Both the position numbers and the translations under genes were made by a program. Shown piece by piece: positions 26,301-33,855 of a stretch of 64,000 nucleotides of DNA. The notes beneath the pieces were generated by a model. That model was not told where the DNA came from. It was given only the letters and a program-made list of their open reading frames with translations, and did not search any database. Positions within the stretch are counted from its first letter, which is position 1. Each line of letters begins with the position of its first letter. The stretch is from NCBI RefSeq assembly GCF_016863435.1, contig NZ_BOOW01000007.1, forward strand, positions 270,609 through 334,608, read 5' to 3'. The DNA is from Sinosporangium siamense (GTDB lineage Bacteria > Actinomycetota > Actinomycetes > Streptosporangiales > Streptosporangiaceae).

Positions 26301-26364
26301 GCCGCCGCTCCGGGCCGCGGGCAGGAGACGCCGGGCCGGGCGCGCGAAGGCGATCCGCCGGTGA
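23359..26364 (+). CDS. Giant family 2 glycosyltransferase with multi-pass membrane C-terminal region
   Basis: This protein of about 1001 residues begins with a GT-A domain: TAIVVAHDGARWL, GIDNGSRDGS, LLHDDCAP (the DxD-like site) and GGFDPGLPLFRDDLDFCWR. From about residue 400 follow 10 to 12 hydrophobic segments, then a soluble domain and a final anchor near the basic C terminus. Cytoplasmic catalysis is coupled to a large membrane part of unknown role. In related actinobacteria such a gene follows whiB2 and precedes DUF5719, as here. I chose the ATG at 23359; an in-frame GTG at 23260 falls inside the whiB terminator. Its stop overlaps the next GTG (GTGA). Confidence 0.85.
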   Translation: MSSTVFSSSSPARSIFGITPGSAPRLLVTAIVVAHDGARWLGDTLRALSAQSRAVDRVIGIDNGSRDGSGTLLAEAFGPASVLTYPRSTGFGSAVAQALRKLPAATAGQEWIWLLHDDCAPDQHALRELLRAASDEPGAAVLGPKLRDHLDRGLLLEAGVTVNRTGRRDTGLEPREYDQGQHDGLRDVLSVSTAGMLVRRDVWDEIGGFDPGLPLFRDDLDFCWRVRNAGHRVITVTDAVAWHAEASARRRRPPAASDHHPRRLDRRNAMFVVVVNLPFLAMLRALVRNSLGSVVRTAVFLLAKQPASALDEISALGSVLLHPMRIRRGRRRRRAGRKEHYPEVKHLLTPPGAGWRRFADMVQAFVSGEGPVDSPGRHHAGAVRAVTGEEPGEELLADSGVFRRTFASAGVLLTFLLVAVTLIAARHLLGGGALGGGALVPVVGSAADLWRVYIEDHHDIGLGTDAWAPPYIAVVAGVAALFFGEVQTAVAVLLVGCVPLAGVSAYLATRALVPSRYARFWLAATYALLPVGTGAVAAGRLGTAVVLILLPVYVGLGPALLARDRRRSRRAAWGFGLALAVGTAFVPLVYALVAVLCVLAAVAFGGVRPAVGEAVSIVLIVPAVLLLPWLIDLVEQPGRFLLEVGLHRADLVAPRLPAESLVGLSPGGPGLPPWWVTAGLIASALAALLMRRQRMIVAIGWGVTLFGLLVAILVSRVNVVGLNGGVPAPAWPGVPLALAAMGMLMLAALTSHRITELRRAGKLRKIAAFLTVVVAYSTPLLAAGYWMVKGVTGPLRSDMPAPLPPVVTSEAAPGDRVLMIRPAQGSAALTYTVLPGRAPLLGELDVPVPGRGEHDRFLWAASGLLAGRGDHDMATLAAFGVRFVVLAAPIDPATVRVLDAQPTLVRKTLGADAAVWRSLLQPHPPPARPDDGGGPHRWWLWGQGALLVVALVLAAPGARGERESLVPGSEAPHAAAADAGPPPLRAAGRRRRAGRAKAIRR

Positions 26365-27836
26365 AGAGTCTCGTCGAAAACCGCTTCGGCCTCCTCGCAC
26401 TCGTGCTGGTCGCCCTGCTCGCGATGTACGGCGTCGCCTACGTGACCCGCCCCGCGCACACGGCGGGAGGCGTCGCGGCCCTGCCGCCCTCCACACAGGT
26501 GCCGGTCGACACGGTCACCACGGTCTGCCCGGCGCCCTCGGGCGAGACGGTCAGCGTGGTCGTGCCCGTGGCGGTCGGCGAGGCCGTGGTGGGCTCGCCC
26601 ACCACGATCCCGGCCCAAGGGGTGAGCGGCGTGACCGTCGCCGAGTTCCGCAAGGAAGGCGACCCCCTCGCGATCCTCGACCGGCACGGCCAGGTGTGGC
26701 ACGAGGCCGTCGAGACGGACGCCCCCCTCAAGATCTTCGGCACCGGGGAGATGGCCGGACTCGAATCCGCGTACACCTCGATCGAGACGAAGGGCAAACG
26801 CCGCGGCCTGTCCGCCACACGCTGCGCCGACCCCGTGCCCACCACGTGGATGATCGGCCCCGGCCCCGCGGCCGCCGCCGTCACGCTGCACCTGAGCAAC
26901 CCCGGCACCACGCCGGTCACCGCCGAGATCCTGGTCTATTCGGGGGAGGGGCCGGTCTACGGCGAGACCGACAATGTCGTCACGCTCCAGCCCGGCGAGA
27001 ACCACAGGATCGACGTGGCCGAGTTCGCCCCCTCCGCGCTCGTCCTCGCCCTGGAGGTGCGGGCGAGCGGCGGGCGGGTGGCCGCGATGGCGGAGGCCGT
27101 GCTGCACAAGAACCGCGGGGTGGACTGGATGCCCCACGCCGCCGCGCCCGCGACCCGCGTGGTCGTGCCCGGTGTCCCCGGCGGGGGAGGCGGGAGGGAA
27201 CTTCTCGTGGCCGCGCCCGGGCAGAGCGCCACGCAGGTCGAGGTGAAGACCCTCACCGAGGACGGACTCCAGGCCGTCAGCGGCCGTGAGGTGCTGGATG
27301 TGCCCGCAGGGTCGGTGGCGACGATGGAGCTGTCCGGCGGTCTCGGCACCAAACCGGGCGCCGTGGTGATCACCTCGCGGGTCCCGGTCGTGGCGGGCGT
27401 CGTGGCAGCCGGCACGGGGTCGAAGAAGGACACGGCCTTGACGGCGGGAGCCCTCCCCATCGATCTCGGAAGCGTCGTCGCCGACAACCGGACCGAGGGG
27501 AAGCAGAGTTCTCACCTCGTGCTCTCGGCGCCGCAGACGGAGGGGCGGGTGTTGCTCCAGATGGCGCCGAGGGAAGGGGCTCCCTCCGATCCGGTCGAGG
27601 TCCGGATTCCGGCGGCACGCACCGTGAACATCGAACTCCCGCACGAAAAGGGCGCCTCCAGCCCGTTCGCCGTGGTCGTCACACCCCTGTCCGGCTCAGG
27701 ACCGGTCTACGGCGGCCGGATCCTGGAGGACCGGGGCGCAGCCGGCCTCATGTTGTCAGTGCAGCCACTCGCGGCCGCCCGGTCCTGGACCCTGGTGCCT
27801 TCACTCACCGAGTCCACGGCCACGGTCATGCCGTGA
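26361..27836 (+). CDS. DUF5719 family secreted or membrane-anchored protein
   Basis: The 491-residue protein has one N-terminal membrane helix (LLALVLVALLAMYGVAYV, about residues 10-28). The rest is a large extracellular, beta-rich region with repeated segments such as TLHLSNPGTTPVTAEI and VVTLQPGENHRIDV. The family is of unknown function and is known for following the large GT2 gene in actinobacteria. The GTG start overlaps the GT2 stop by four bases, so the two are made together; an envelope-glycan partner role is inferred. In-frame starts upstream would encode Arg/Pro-rich shadow sequence and were rejected. Confidence 0.85.
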   Translation: MKSLVENRFGLLALVLVALLAMYGVAYVTRPAHTAGGVAALPPSTQVPVDTVTTVCPAPSGETVSVVVPVAVGEAVVGSPTTIPAQGVSGVTVAEFRKEGDPLAILDRHGQVWHEAVETDAPLKIFGTGEMAGLESAYTSIETKGKRRGLSATRCADPVPTTWMIGPGPAAAAVTLHLSNPGTTPVTAEILVYSGEGPVYGETDNVVTLQPGENHRIDVAEFAPSALVLALEVRASGGRVAAMAEAVLHKNRGVDWMPHAAAPATRVVVPGVPGGGGGRELLVAAPGQSATQVEVKTLTEDGLQAVSGREVLDVPAGSVATMELSGGLGTKPGAVVITSRVPVVAGVVAAGTGSKKDTALTAGALPIDLGSVVADNRTEGKQSSHLVLSAPQTEGRVLLQMAPREGAPSDPVEVRIPAARTVNIELPHEKGASSPFAVVVTPLSGSGPVYGGRILEDRGAAGLMLSVQPLAAARSWTLVPSLTESTATVMP

Positions 27837-27903
27837 GGTGCGTCTCCCGCCCGGATATGCCCGGGGGGCGGGGAAAACTAACCTGCGGCCCGCGCCGCGG
27901 GCG

Positions 27904-28365
27904 TCAGTGGCGCTCGTCGTAGCCCGGGTCGACCGTCTCGGGAGACAGCCCGAGCAGGCCCGCGACCTGCTCGACGACCGTGTCGTGCACCAGCGCGCCG
28001 AGCGTCTCGCGGTCGCGGGCCCTGGCCTCCAGCGGGCGGCGGTAGACGACGATCACGGCGGGGGTCTTGCCGCGCGCCTCCTGGGCGCGGCCGAACGGGA
28101 TCGGGTCGGACCCCGCGCGGGGTCCGTCGCCGAGCTCGCTCAGCGGGGGGACCTCCTCGACGGAGAACTCCACCGCCGAGAGTTCGTTGCCCCAGCGGGA
28201 CCTGAGCCGGTCGACCGCGTCGAGCACGAGATCGTCGAAACGCTCGCCCCGCGAGCGGGCGATCGGCACGTGGGAGGGGGCGATCGGCCCGCGCAGGCCA
28301 CGGCCATGCCGGTCCCGACGACGGGGGCCATGAGGGCGGGAGGATCCGCCGGGTACCGAACTCAC
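27904..28365 (-). CDS. Metallopeptidase-family (zincin-like) protein lacking HExxH histidines
   Basis: The 153-residue protein matches the small actinobacterial Rv3259-type group by content and position. Ahead of a basic N-terminal tail it has FDDLVLDAVDRL and FSVEEVPPL, usual for the PF06262-like fold. Where the zinc motif HExxH is expected (VVHEIAHHFG in catalytic relatives), the sequence reads VVEQVAGLLG, residues 130-139: the glutamate is kept and both histidines are lost. It is therefore unlikely to be a standard zinc protease. It converges on DUF5719 and diverges from DUF3499. The start codon is the first of a poor set (27904-28365). Confidence 0.75.
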   Translation of the reverse strand: MSSVPGGSSRPHGPRRRDRHGRGLRGPIAPSHVPIARSRGERFDDLVLDAVDRLRSRWGNELSAVEFSVEEVPPLSELGDGPRAGSDPIPFGRAQEARGKTPAVIVVYRRPLEARARDRETLGALVHDTVVEQVAGLLGLSPETVDPGYDERH

Positions 28366-28708
28366 AGCGCAAGTCTAGAAGCGGGGGCGGGGGCGGGGAG
28401 TTCGCACCTGGTGCGAGCCTTGTCCACGGCAGCGCACTATCCGGTTTGATAGCGGTTAATGGGCCTTTTTAACCTCATCCTGTGACTTGCTGGCAATCCT
28501 GCCGCCGGGCGGGCCCGCCGGCCGTACTCCGTGGCCCGGATGCCCTTGTGAGGCGGAAAATGCTTGGCGGGGCCTGTGTGACAGGTGAGAACCTGTGGGG
28601 ATTCGGAGTGCCGGCGAACTAGCGGCAGCATGTCCGAATTGCGATGACACGCTCTTTAAGAGCGCTCAGGTAGTGGCGCCTTGGACGCTTAACGGATACG
28701 GTCCCTCC
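28366..28708. promoter_or_regulatory. Divergent gap between metallopeptidase-like and DUF3499 genes
   Basis: This gap has no gene I can support. It contains the inverted repeat GGTTAA-N9-TTAACC (28454-28474) in an AT-rich patch, a candidate operator or promoter core placed near the middle of the divergent region. Confidence 0.45.
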
Positions 28709-29077
28709 GTGAGCCCCGTCCGACGCTGTTCCCGCACCGCATGCTCTTCGCCTGCCGTCTTCACGCTCACGTACGTTTACGCCGACTCGACCGCAGTCCT
28801 TGGCCCATTGGCGACGTACGCCGAGCCGCACTGCTACGACCTGTGTGCCGAACATGCCGAAAGACTCACCGCGCCCCGGGGATGGGAGGTCGTCCGGCTT
28901 CCCACCGAGGGTGGCCAGCCCAGCACCGACGACCTTGAGGCCTTGGCCAACGCCGTGCGTGAGGCGGCGCGGCCCGCTCCCGGCTCCGGCACCGAGCCGG
29001 TCGGGCAGGGAGTCGAGGTCGGCCGGCGCGGCCACCTGCGCGTGCTCCGATCGGCCCAGACACAACCCGAGCGCTGA
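28709..29077 (+). CDS. DUF3499 family protein
   Basis: The 122-residue protein starts with SPVRRCSRTAC and contains YADSTAVLGPL and HCYDLCAEHAERL, the fixed motifs of DUF3499 (Rv3258c type). The Cys/His pairs (CSRTAC, HCYDLC, EHAER) suggest a small zinc-binding fold. The function is unknown, but the gene nearly always sits between the Rv3259-type gene and manB, as here. I chose the GTG at 28709, which begins the conserved part; the track's earlier start adds non-conserved residues. The C-terminal about 45 residues are low complexity. Confidence 0.88.
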   Translation: MSPVRRCSRTACSSPAVFTLTYVYADSTAVLGPLATYAEPHCYDLCAEHAERLTAPRGWEVVRLPTEGGQPSTDDLEALANAVREAARPAPGSGTEPVGQGVEVGRRGHLRVLRSAQTQPER

Positions 29078-29300
29078 CAACCGTGACCGTCCGTGCCCGC
29101 CGCGAGCGCTTCGGCGACTCGCCGTGACGTCATGACCACCTGCCGCCCCCCGGCGGCCGACCACCGACCGGCCCGACCATGACCACCCGCGGCCAGCGGG
29201 CGCCCCGGCCCACCGGGCGTCCGCCGTAGGCGTGCGCCCCGACCGGGAACGTGCCAATCCCCGCCGAGGGGCACCTGCCCACCACCCCGTACGGCAGGAG

Positions 29301-29460
29301 CCCGCTTACCGCGCCCCTCCAAGGAGCGCCTGCCCGCCGCACTCCCCGGGGCGGGCATCTGCTTAAGCAGCCCTTCCGGCGGGCATGTCGCTTACCAACC
29401 CCCCCTTCGGGGCGCGCGGGAGGGCGCGCTGCTTACCGCCCCCTTCGGGAGGCGGCAGGG
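29301..29460 (+). repeat. Degenerate array of GCTTA-plus-hairpin units in the gap before manB
   Basis: The 29078-29518 gap is GC-rich and I see no gene in it. Near its end GCTTA(C/A) recurs about four times, each followed by a GC hairpin. The cleanest is CCGCCCCCTTCGGGAGGCGG at 29436-29455 (a TTCG loop), with AACCCCCCTTCGGGG just before it. They may be terminators of DUF3499 or a small repeat family. Confidence 0.5.
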
Positions 29461-29518
29461 ACCCCGCACGCAGTAGGCTCAGGTGACCGATGGAAAACGA
29501 CCTGAGGGCGGAGCTGGA

Positions 29519-30877
29519 GTGGGCGATCTCGCCAAGATCTTCAAGGCATACGACATTCGCGGCGTCGTGCCCGACGAGCTTAACGAGAGTCTCGCCGAGG
29601 CGATCGGGACCGCGTTCGTCGAGGTCACGGGGGCCGCGTCAGTGGTCGTCGCCTACGACATGCGCGCCTCGTCGCCCGGGCTCGCCGCCGCCTTCGCCCG
29701 CGGCGCCGGCGCCGCCGGTGCGCATGTGATCGACGCGGGCCTCGGGTCGACCGACCTGCTCTACTATGCGAGCGGCTCGCTAGGGCTGCCCGGCGCGATG
29801 TTCACCGCCAGCCACAACCCCGCGCAATACAACGGGATGAAGCTCTGCCGGGCAAATGCCGTCCCCATCGGCATCGACAGCGGTCTCGCCGAGATCCGCG
29901 ACAGGGCGGCCGAGCTGCTCGCGTCCGGGGCCAAGCCGCCGGCCGTGGGGCAGGCCGAGGTGGAGCGGCGCGACCTGCTGCAAGGTTATGCCGACCACCT
30001 GCGCACGCTGGTCGACCTGTCCGGCATGAGGCCGCTCAAGGTGGTCGTCGACGCGGGCAACGGCATGGGCGGCCACACGGTCCCGGTCGTGTTCGACGGG
30101 CTCCCCGTCGAGCTGACCCCGCTCTTCTTCGAGCTCGACGGCACCTTCCCCAACCACGAGGCCAACCCCATCGAGCCGGAGAACCTCCGCGACCTGCAGA
30201 AGGCGGTCGTGGCGGCGGGGGCCGACCTCGGGCTGGCCTTCGACGGCGACGCCGACCGGTGCTGGGTGATCGACGAGCGCGGTGAGTCGGTCTCGCCGTC
30301 CACGATCACCGCCCTGGTCGCCACGCGCGAGCTGGCCAAGCACCCCGGTGCGACGATCATCCACAACCTGATCACCTCCGCGGCGGTGCCCGAGATCGTC
30401 TCCGAGCAGGGCGGCGAGCCGGTGCGCACCCGCGTCGGCCACTCGTTCATCAAGGCGGAGATGGCCCGCACGGGCGCCGTCTTCGGCGGTGAGCACTCCG
30501 CGCACTACTACTTCAGGGACTTCTGGTTCGCCGACTCGGGCATGCTGGCCGCTCTGCACGTGCTGGCCGCGCTTGGCGAGCAGGAGCGGCCGCTGTCGGA
30601 GCTGCTGGCCGACTTCACCCGCTACAGTGCCTCCGGTGAGATCAACAGCCGGGTCGACGACCAGGCCGCGGCGCTGACCAGGGTGCGTGACGCCTTTTCG
30701 GGGCGCGACGGCGTGACCTTCGACGAGCTCGACGGTCTGACCGTGCGCGGGTCCGGCTGGTGGTTCAACCTGCGCCCCTCCAACACCGAGCCGCTCTTGC
30801 GGCTCAACGCCGAGGCGGCCGACGAGCAGATGACGGCCGGGATCCGCGACGAGGTCCTGGCCGTGGTGAGGAGCTGA
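29519..30877 (+). CDS. manB: Phosphomannomutase / phosphoglucomutase
   Basis: The 452-residue alpha-D-phosphohexomutase interconverts mannose-6-phosphate and mannose-1-phosphate. It has the four expected sites: the phosphoserine loop TASHNP (Ser98), the metal loop DGDADR (Asp242, 244, 246), the sugar loop GEHSAHYYF, and the phosphate loop SNTEPLLRL near the end. I chose the GTG at 29519, with GGAG five bases upstream; a longer in-frame start at 29483 adds non-conserved residues. It matches Rv3257c (ManB) by position. It is followed within two bases by the Trm112-like gene, and its product would feed manC in the glycan locus. Confidence 0.92.
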   Translation: MGDLAKIFKAYDIRGVVPDELNESLAEAIGTAFVEVTGAASVVVAYDMRASSPGLAAAFARGAGAAGAHVIDAGLGSTDLLYYASGSLGLPGAMFTASHNPAQYNGMKLCRANAVPIGIDSGLAEIRDRAAELLASGAKPPAVGQAEVERRDLLQGYADHLRTLVDLSGMRPLKVVVDAGNGMGGHTVPVVFDGLPVELTPLFFELDGTFPNHEANPIEPENLRDLQKAVVAAGADLGLAFDGDADRCWVIDERGESVSPSTITALVATRELAKHPGATIIHNLITSAAVPEIVSEQGGEPVRTRVGHSFIKAEMARTGAVFGGEHSAHYYFRDFWFADSGMLAALHVLAALGEQERPLSELLADFTRYSASGEINSRVDDQAAALTRVRDAFSGRDGVTFDELDGLTVRGSGWWFNLRPSNTEPLLRLNAEAADEQMTAGIRDEVLAVVRS

Positions 30878-30879
30878 GC

Positions 30880-31056
30880 ATGAAGATCGACAATTGGCTG
30901 CTGGAGATCCTGGCCTGCCCGGCCTGCAAGGCTCCGCTGCGCGCCGAGACCGAGGCGGACGAGCTTGTCTGCACCTCCGATTCATGCGGCCTGATCTATC
31001 CGGTGCGGGATGACATTCCCGTGCTGCTGGTGGACGAGGCGCGCAAGAGCGCCTGA
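30880..31056 (+). CDS. Trm112-like small zinc protein
   Basis: The 58-residue protein has Cys13 and Cys16 (CPACK) and Cys31 and Cys36 (CTSDSCG), the zinc site of the Trm112/UPF0434 family. The ending [12 protein letters not shown] is typical. Eukaryotic and archaeal homologues activate methyltransferases; the role in actinobacteria is not established. Its ATG is two bases after the manB stop and has GAGGAG upstream, so it belongs to the manB operon. Confidence 0.9.
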   Translation: MKIDNWLLEILACPACKAPLRAETEADELVCTSDSCGLIYPVRDDIPVLLVDEARKSA

Positions 31057-31059
31057 TCC

Positions 31060-32175
31060 GTGTCCGCCTTCACTTTCGACGCCGACCTGCTCGACAACCA
31101 GGAGCACCTGGTCTCAGGTGACCCGTCGGGCATGTTGCGCGCGGTCGCCTCGTCGGCCGCGCAGGTGCGCGTGTCCTACCGCGCCTCGGTCGACGCGGGG
31201 CTGTCCCGTCTGGCCGGCGAGGGCCGGCCGAGGGCCGTCGTCGTGGCGGGCATGGGCGGGTCGGGCATCGCGGGCGACGTGATGGCGGCGGTCTGCGGCC
31301 CGGGCGCCGCGCTCCCGATCGTCACCGTGCGCTCGCACCGCCTGCCCGGCTGGGTGGGCGCCGCCGACCTGGTGATCGCCGTGTCCTGCTCGGGCCGCAC
31401 GGAGGAGACTCTGTCGGCCGCCACCGAGGCGGTGCGCCGCGGCTCCCGGCTGCTCGCGGTCGGCGGGGCCAAGTCGCCCCTCGCCGAGGTGGCGCGGCAG
31501 GCGCGGGGCCTGTTCGTGCCGGTCGCCACGACGGGGCAACCGCGGGCCAACCTGTGGGCCTTGTCGGTGCCGCTGGTCGTGGCCGCCGCCGCCCTCGGGC
31601 TGGCCGAGGCGGAGGAGAAGAACTTCGAGGACACCGCGAGGAGCCTGGAGGACATCGCGCACCGGTGCCGGCCGGGAAGCGAGTCGTTCATCAACCCCGG
31701 CAAGACCCTGGCCGCCGAGTTGGCGGGCAGTGTGCCGACGATCTGGGGTTCATCGCCTCTGGCGGCGGTCGCGGCCTACCGCCTGGCCTGCCAGCTCAAC
31801 GAGAACGCCAAATATCCAGCCATCTGGGGCGAGATCCCGGAGGCGGGGCACAACCAGGTGATGGCCCTTGAGGGCCCGCTCGCCGGGCGCGACATCTTCG
31901 CCGACGAGGAGACCGCCGCCCTGCGGGTGCTCGTCTTCCGCGACACCGATGAGCACCCGAGGGTCGCCAAGCAGCGCGAGGCGGCCCTGCGGCTCGCCCA
32001 CGACCGGGGCGTGCGCACCAGCGAGATGGTGGCCCAGGGGGTGCACCCGCTGGAGCGGCTCGCCTCGCTGATCGAGGTCAGCGACTACGCGAGTGTCTAC
32101 CTCGCCCTCGGATATGGCATCGATCCCACTCCGGTCGCCTCCATCTCCGAGATCAAGGCGCGAATATCTCACTGA
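31060..32175 (+). CDS. SIS-domain phosphoglucose/phosphomannose isomerase-like protein
   Basis: The 371-residue protein has the SIS glycine loop VVAGMGGSGIAGDV, the phosphosugar pocket SCSGRTEETL, the catalytic region GEIPEAGHNQVMAL with Glu and His, and the C-terminal PMI-like end. The archaeal bifunctional enzyme of this type converts fructose-6-phosphate to both glucose-6- and mannose-6-phosphate. Rv3256c is the syntenic homologue. It would supply mannose-6-phosphate to ManB, immediately upstream. The GTG at 31060 follows the Trm112 stop after three bases. The activity of the actinobacterial branch is inferred. Confidence 0.85.
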   Translation: MSAFTFDADLLDNQEHLVSGDPSGMLRAVASSAAQVRVSYRASVDAGLSRLAGEGRPRAVVVAGMGGSGIAGDVMAAVCGPGAALPIVTVRSHRLPGWVGAADLVIAVSCSGRTEETLSAATEAVRRGSRLLAVGGAKSPLAEVARQARGLFVPVATTGQPRANLWALSVPLVVAAAALGLAEAEEKNFEDTARSLEDIAHRCRPGSESFINPGKTLAAELAGSVPTIWGSSPLAAVAAYRLACQLNENAKYPAIWGEIPEAGHNQVMALEGPLAGRDIFADEETAALRVLVFRDTDEHPRVAKQREAALRLAHDRGVRTSEMVAQGVHPLERLASLIEVSDYASVYLALGYGIDPTPVASISEIKARISH

Positions 32176-32191
32176 TCCCGCGTGACAGGAG

Positions 32192-32223
32192 GCCGCTCCC
32201 CTAAAATCCGTCGAGGGAGCGGC
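32192..32223 (+). terminator. Hairpin between the isomerase and cation-efflux genes
   Basis: GCCGCTCCC and GGGAGCGGC form a perfect nine-base stem around a 14-base loop. A TAAAAT lies in the loop, so a promoter role for the next gene is also possible. No T tract follows. Confidence 0.45.
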
Positions 32224-32278
32224 TCGCGGGTGCCGCACCCGCCAACAGGCCATCTCGGCCCACGAGTGGAGACGTGCG

Positions 32279-33229
32279 ATGAGCGCAGGCGGCGGCACCA
32301 AGGCGATCGTCGCGGCCCTGGCCGCCAACCTCTCCATCGCCGCGGCCAAGTTCGTCGCCTTTGTCTTCACACAGTCCTCGTCCATGCTGGCCGAGTCCGT
32401 GCACTCGGTGGCCGACTCGGGCAACCAGGCGCTGCTGCTCCTCGGGGCCAAACGCGCCAAAAGGGAGCGCACCCCCGAGCACCCCTTCGGCTACGGCCGC
32501 GAGCGTTACTTCTACGCGTTCGTCGTCGCCGTGGTGCTCTTCACCATCGGCGCGCTCTTCTCGCTCTACGAGGGTGTGCACAAATATCAGCACCCCGAGC
32601 CGATCAGCTCGCCCATTTGGGCCTTCGGGGTGCTCATCTTCGCGATCATCGCGGAGATCTTCTCCTTCCGCACCGCGATCAAGGAGTCCAACCTGGTCAG
32701 GGGCGACCAGTCCTGGTGGTCCTTCATCCGCAGGTCCAAGTCGCCCGAGCTGCCCGTCGTCCTGCTTGAGGACCTCGGCGCCCTGCTCGGCCTCGTCTTC
32801 GCCCTTTTCGGCGTCAGCATGGCGGTCGTCACCGGCGACGGCAGGTGGGACGCCGTCGGCACGCTGATGATCGGCGTGCTCCTGGCCGCCATCGCGGTCG
32901 TCCTGGCCCTTGAGACCAAGTCGCTGCTCATCGGCGAGAGCGCCGGCCCCGACGTCGAGCGCCGCATCGTCGGCGCGCTCACCGGCGGCCCCGAGGTGCC
33001 CCGCGTCATCCACCTGCGCACCCTGCACCTCGGGCCCGAGGAGCTCCTGGTCGCGGCCAAGATCGAGGTGGCCCACGACGATTCGGCGGCCGAGATCGCC
33101 CGCGGCATCGACGCCGCCGAGCGGCGCGTGCGGGCGGCCGTGCCCATCGCCCGCGTGATCTACCTCGAGCCCGACCTTTACCGGGAGGCCGCGCCGGTCG
33201 ACGCGACCCCCGACGGCACCCCGGCCTGA
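32279..33229 (+). CDS. Cation diffusion facilitator family transporter
   Basis: The 316-residue protein has about six membrane helices. SSSMLAESVHSVADSGNQALLLLG is the helix-2 signature with the Ser/His/Asp ligands; LLEDLGALLGLVFALFG is the helix-5 site with its acidic residues; HPFGYGRERYFYAF is the conserved first cytosolic loop. The C-terminal about 80 residues form the cytosolic metal-sensing domain, with AKIEVAHDDSAAEI. It would export divalent metals such as Zn2+, Co2+ or Mn2+; the metal is not readable. It lies after manB in the syntenic run. Confidence 0.92.
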   Translation: MSAGGGTKAIVAALAANLSIAAAKFVAFVFTQSSSMLAESVHSVADSGNQALLLLGAKRAKRERTPEHPFGYGRERYFYAFVVAVVLFTIGALFSLYEGVHKYQHPEPISSPIWAFGVLIFAIIAEIFSFRTAIKESNLVRGDQSWWSFIRRSKSPELPVVLLEDLGALLGLVFALFGVSMAVVTGDGRWDAVGTLMIGVLLAAIAVVLALETKSLLIGESAGPDVERRIVGALTGGPEVPRVIHLRTLHLGPEELLVAAKIEVAHDDSAAEIARGIDAAERRVRAAVPIARVIYLEPDLYREAAPVDATPDGTPA

Positions 33230-33322
33230 CCTCCGGGGGGATAAGGCGCGGCGGGCCCTTGACGTTGCCCGCCGGAGGCACAGGCACCGCGATTGGCTCA
33301 TGCCGTACCCCGCCGGCATTGG

Positions 33323-33661
33323 TCAGCGGCGTTCGCCCCGGAGCAGGCGCAGGGCCTTTTCCTTCTCGAAGTCCAGGGCCCGGCGAGGGGCCTGGAGGCG
33401 GCCGATGCGCAGGCCGAGATCGCGCACGGCCTGGCCGACGGCCGGTTCGGCCAGGGCGCGCAGGGCGAAGGCCAGCTCGGCCGGGGAGGCGTCGAACCGG
33501 CGTTCCAGCTCCAGGCCGGCGGCGACGGCGGCGATCTCCTCGTCGCCGAACCGGCGGTGCGCCCCGCGCTCGCGCACCGGTGGCAGCAGACCCAACTCCT
33601 CGCGGTAGCGGAGCATCCTCGGGGACATGCCAAGTCGCTTCGCCGCTTCAGTGATGCGCAT
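33323..33661 (-). CDS. MerR-family transcriptional regulator
   Basis: The 112-residue protein has the MerR winged-helix pattern: RITEAAKRLGMSPRMLRYREELGLL (helix-turn-helix), HRRFGDEEIAAVAAGL (wing), then a coiled helix for dimerisation. No C-terminal metal-binding Cys motif is present, so the signal is unknown. I chose the ATG at 33661; an in-frame GTG at 33667 sits in the upstream palindrome. The promoter overlaps an operator (33662-33681), so it is likely autoregulated. It converges on the cation-efflux gene and diverges from sahH. Confidence 0.85.
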   Translation of the reverse strand: MRITEAAKRLGMSPRMLRYREELGLLPPVRERGAHRRFGDEEIAAVAAGLELERRFDASPAELAFALRALAEPAVGQAVRDLGLRIGRLQAPRRALDFEKEKALRLLRGERR

Positions 33662-33681
33662 TCTCACATTCTTACGTGAGA
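33662..33681 (-). promoter_or_regulatory. Palindromic operator overlapping the merR start
   Basis: TCTCAC and GTGAGA flank an eight-base AT-rich spacer immediately upstream of the merR ATG. On the minus strand a TTGACG and a TAAGAAT lie in this region, the latter ending six bases before the ATG, consistent with leaderless transcription and autoregulation. Confidence 0.6.
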
Positions 33682-33760
33682 TTTGGCCTCGTCAATATGC
33701 GTGCACCGTGGACCCCCGCCTACACTCCATGGTGACCACTGAGCTTTTGGACCTCCTGGG

Positions 33761-33820
33761 CAGGTGTGCGCGTGAGCCGCGGCCGACGTGGCGAGGGGTT
33801 TCGCCCTGATCACGCACCTG
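33761..33820 (+). promoter_or_regulatory. Possible structured leader upstream of sahH
   Basis: CAGGTG...GCGCGTGA (33761-33775) can pair with TCACGCACCTG (33810-33820), enclosing two smaller stems (GCC...GGC and GGCGAGGGGTTTCGCC). That gives a three-way junction 35 bases before the sahH ATG. It lacks the known SAH-riboswitch core. Conservation is unknown. Confidence 0.35.
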
Positions 33821-33855
33821 GAGGGAAGCTCGTTTCCGCGATGTAGGGGACTCAC

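Noticed and set aside
23152..26496. 1114-residue minus-strand ORF opposite the giant GT2 gene
   Set aside because: Composition is typical of antisense to a high-GC gene; the plus strand has the GT2 motifs and a coupled downstream gene.
33690..33855. SAH riboswitch upstream of sahH
   Set aside because: The conserved core of that class is missing; only a generic junction-like fold can be drawn.
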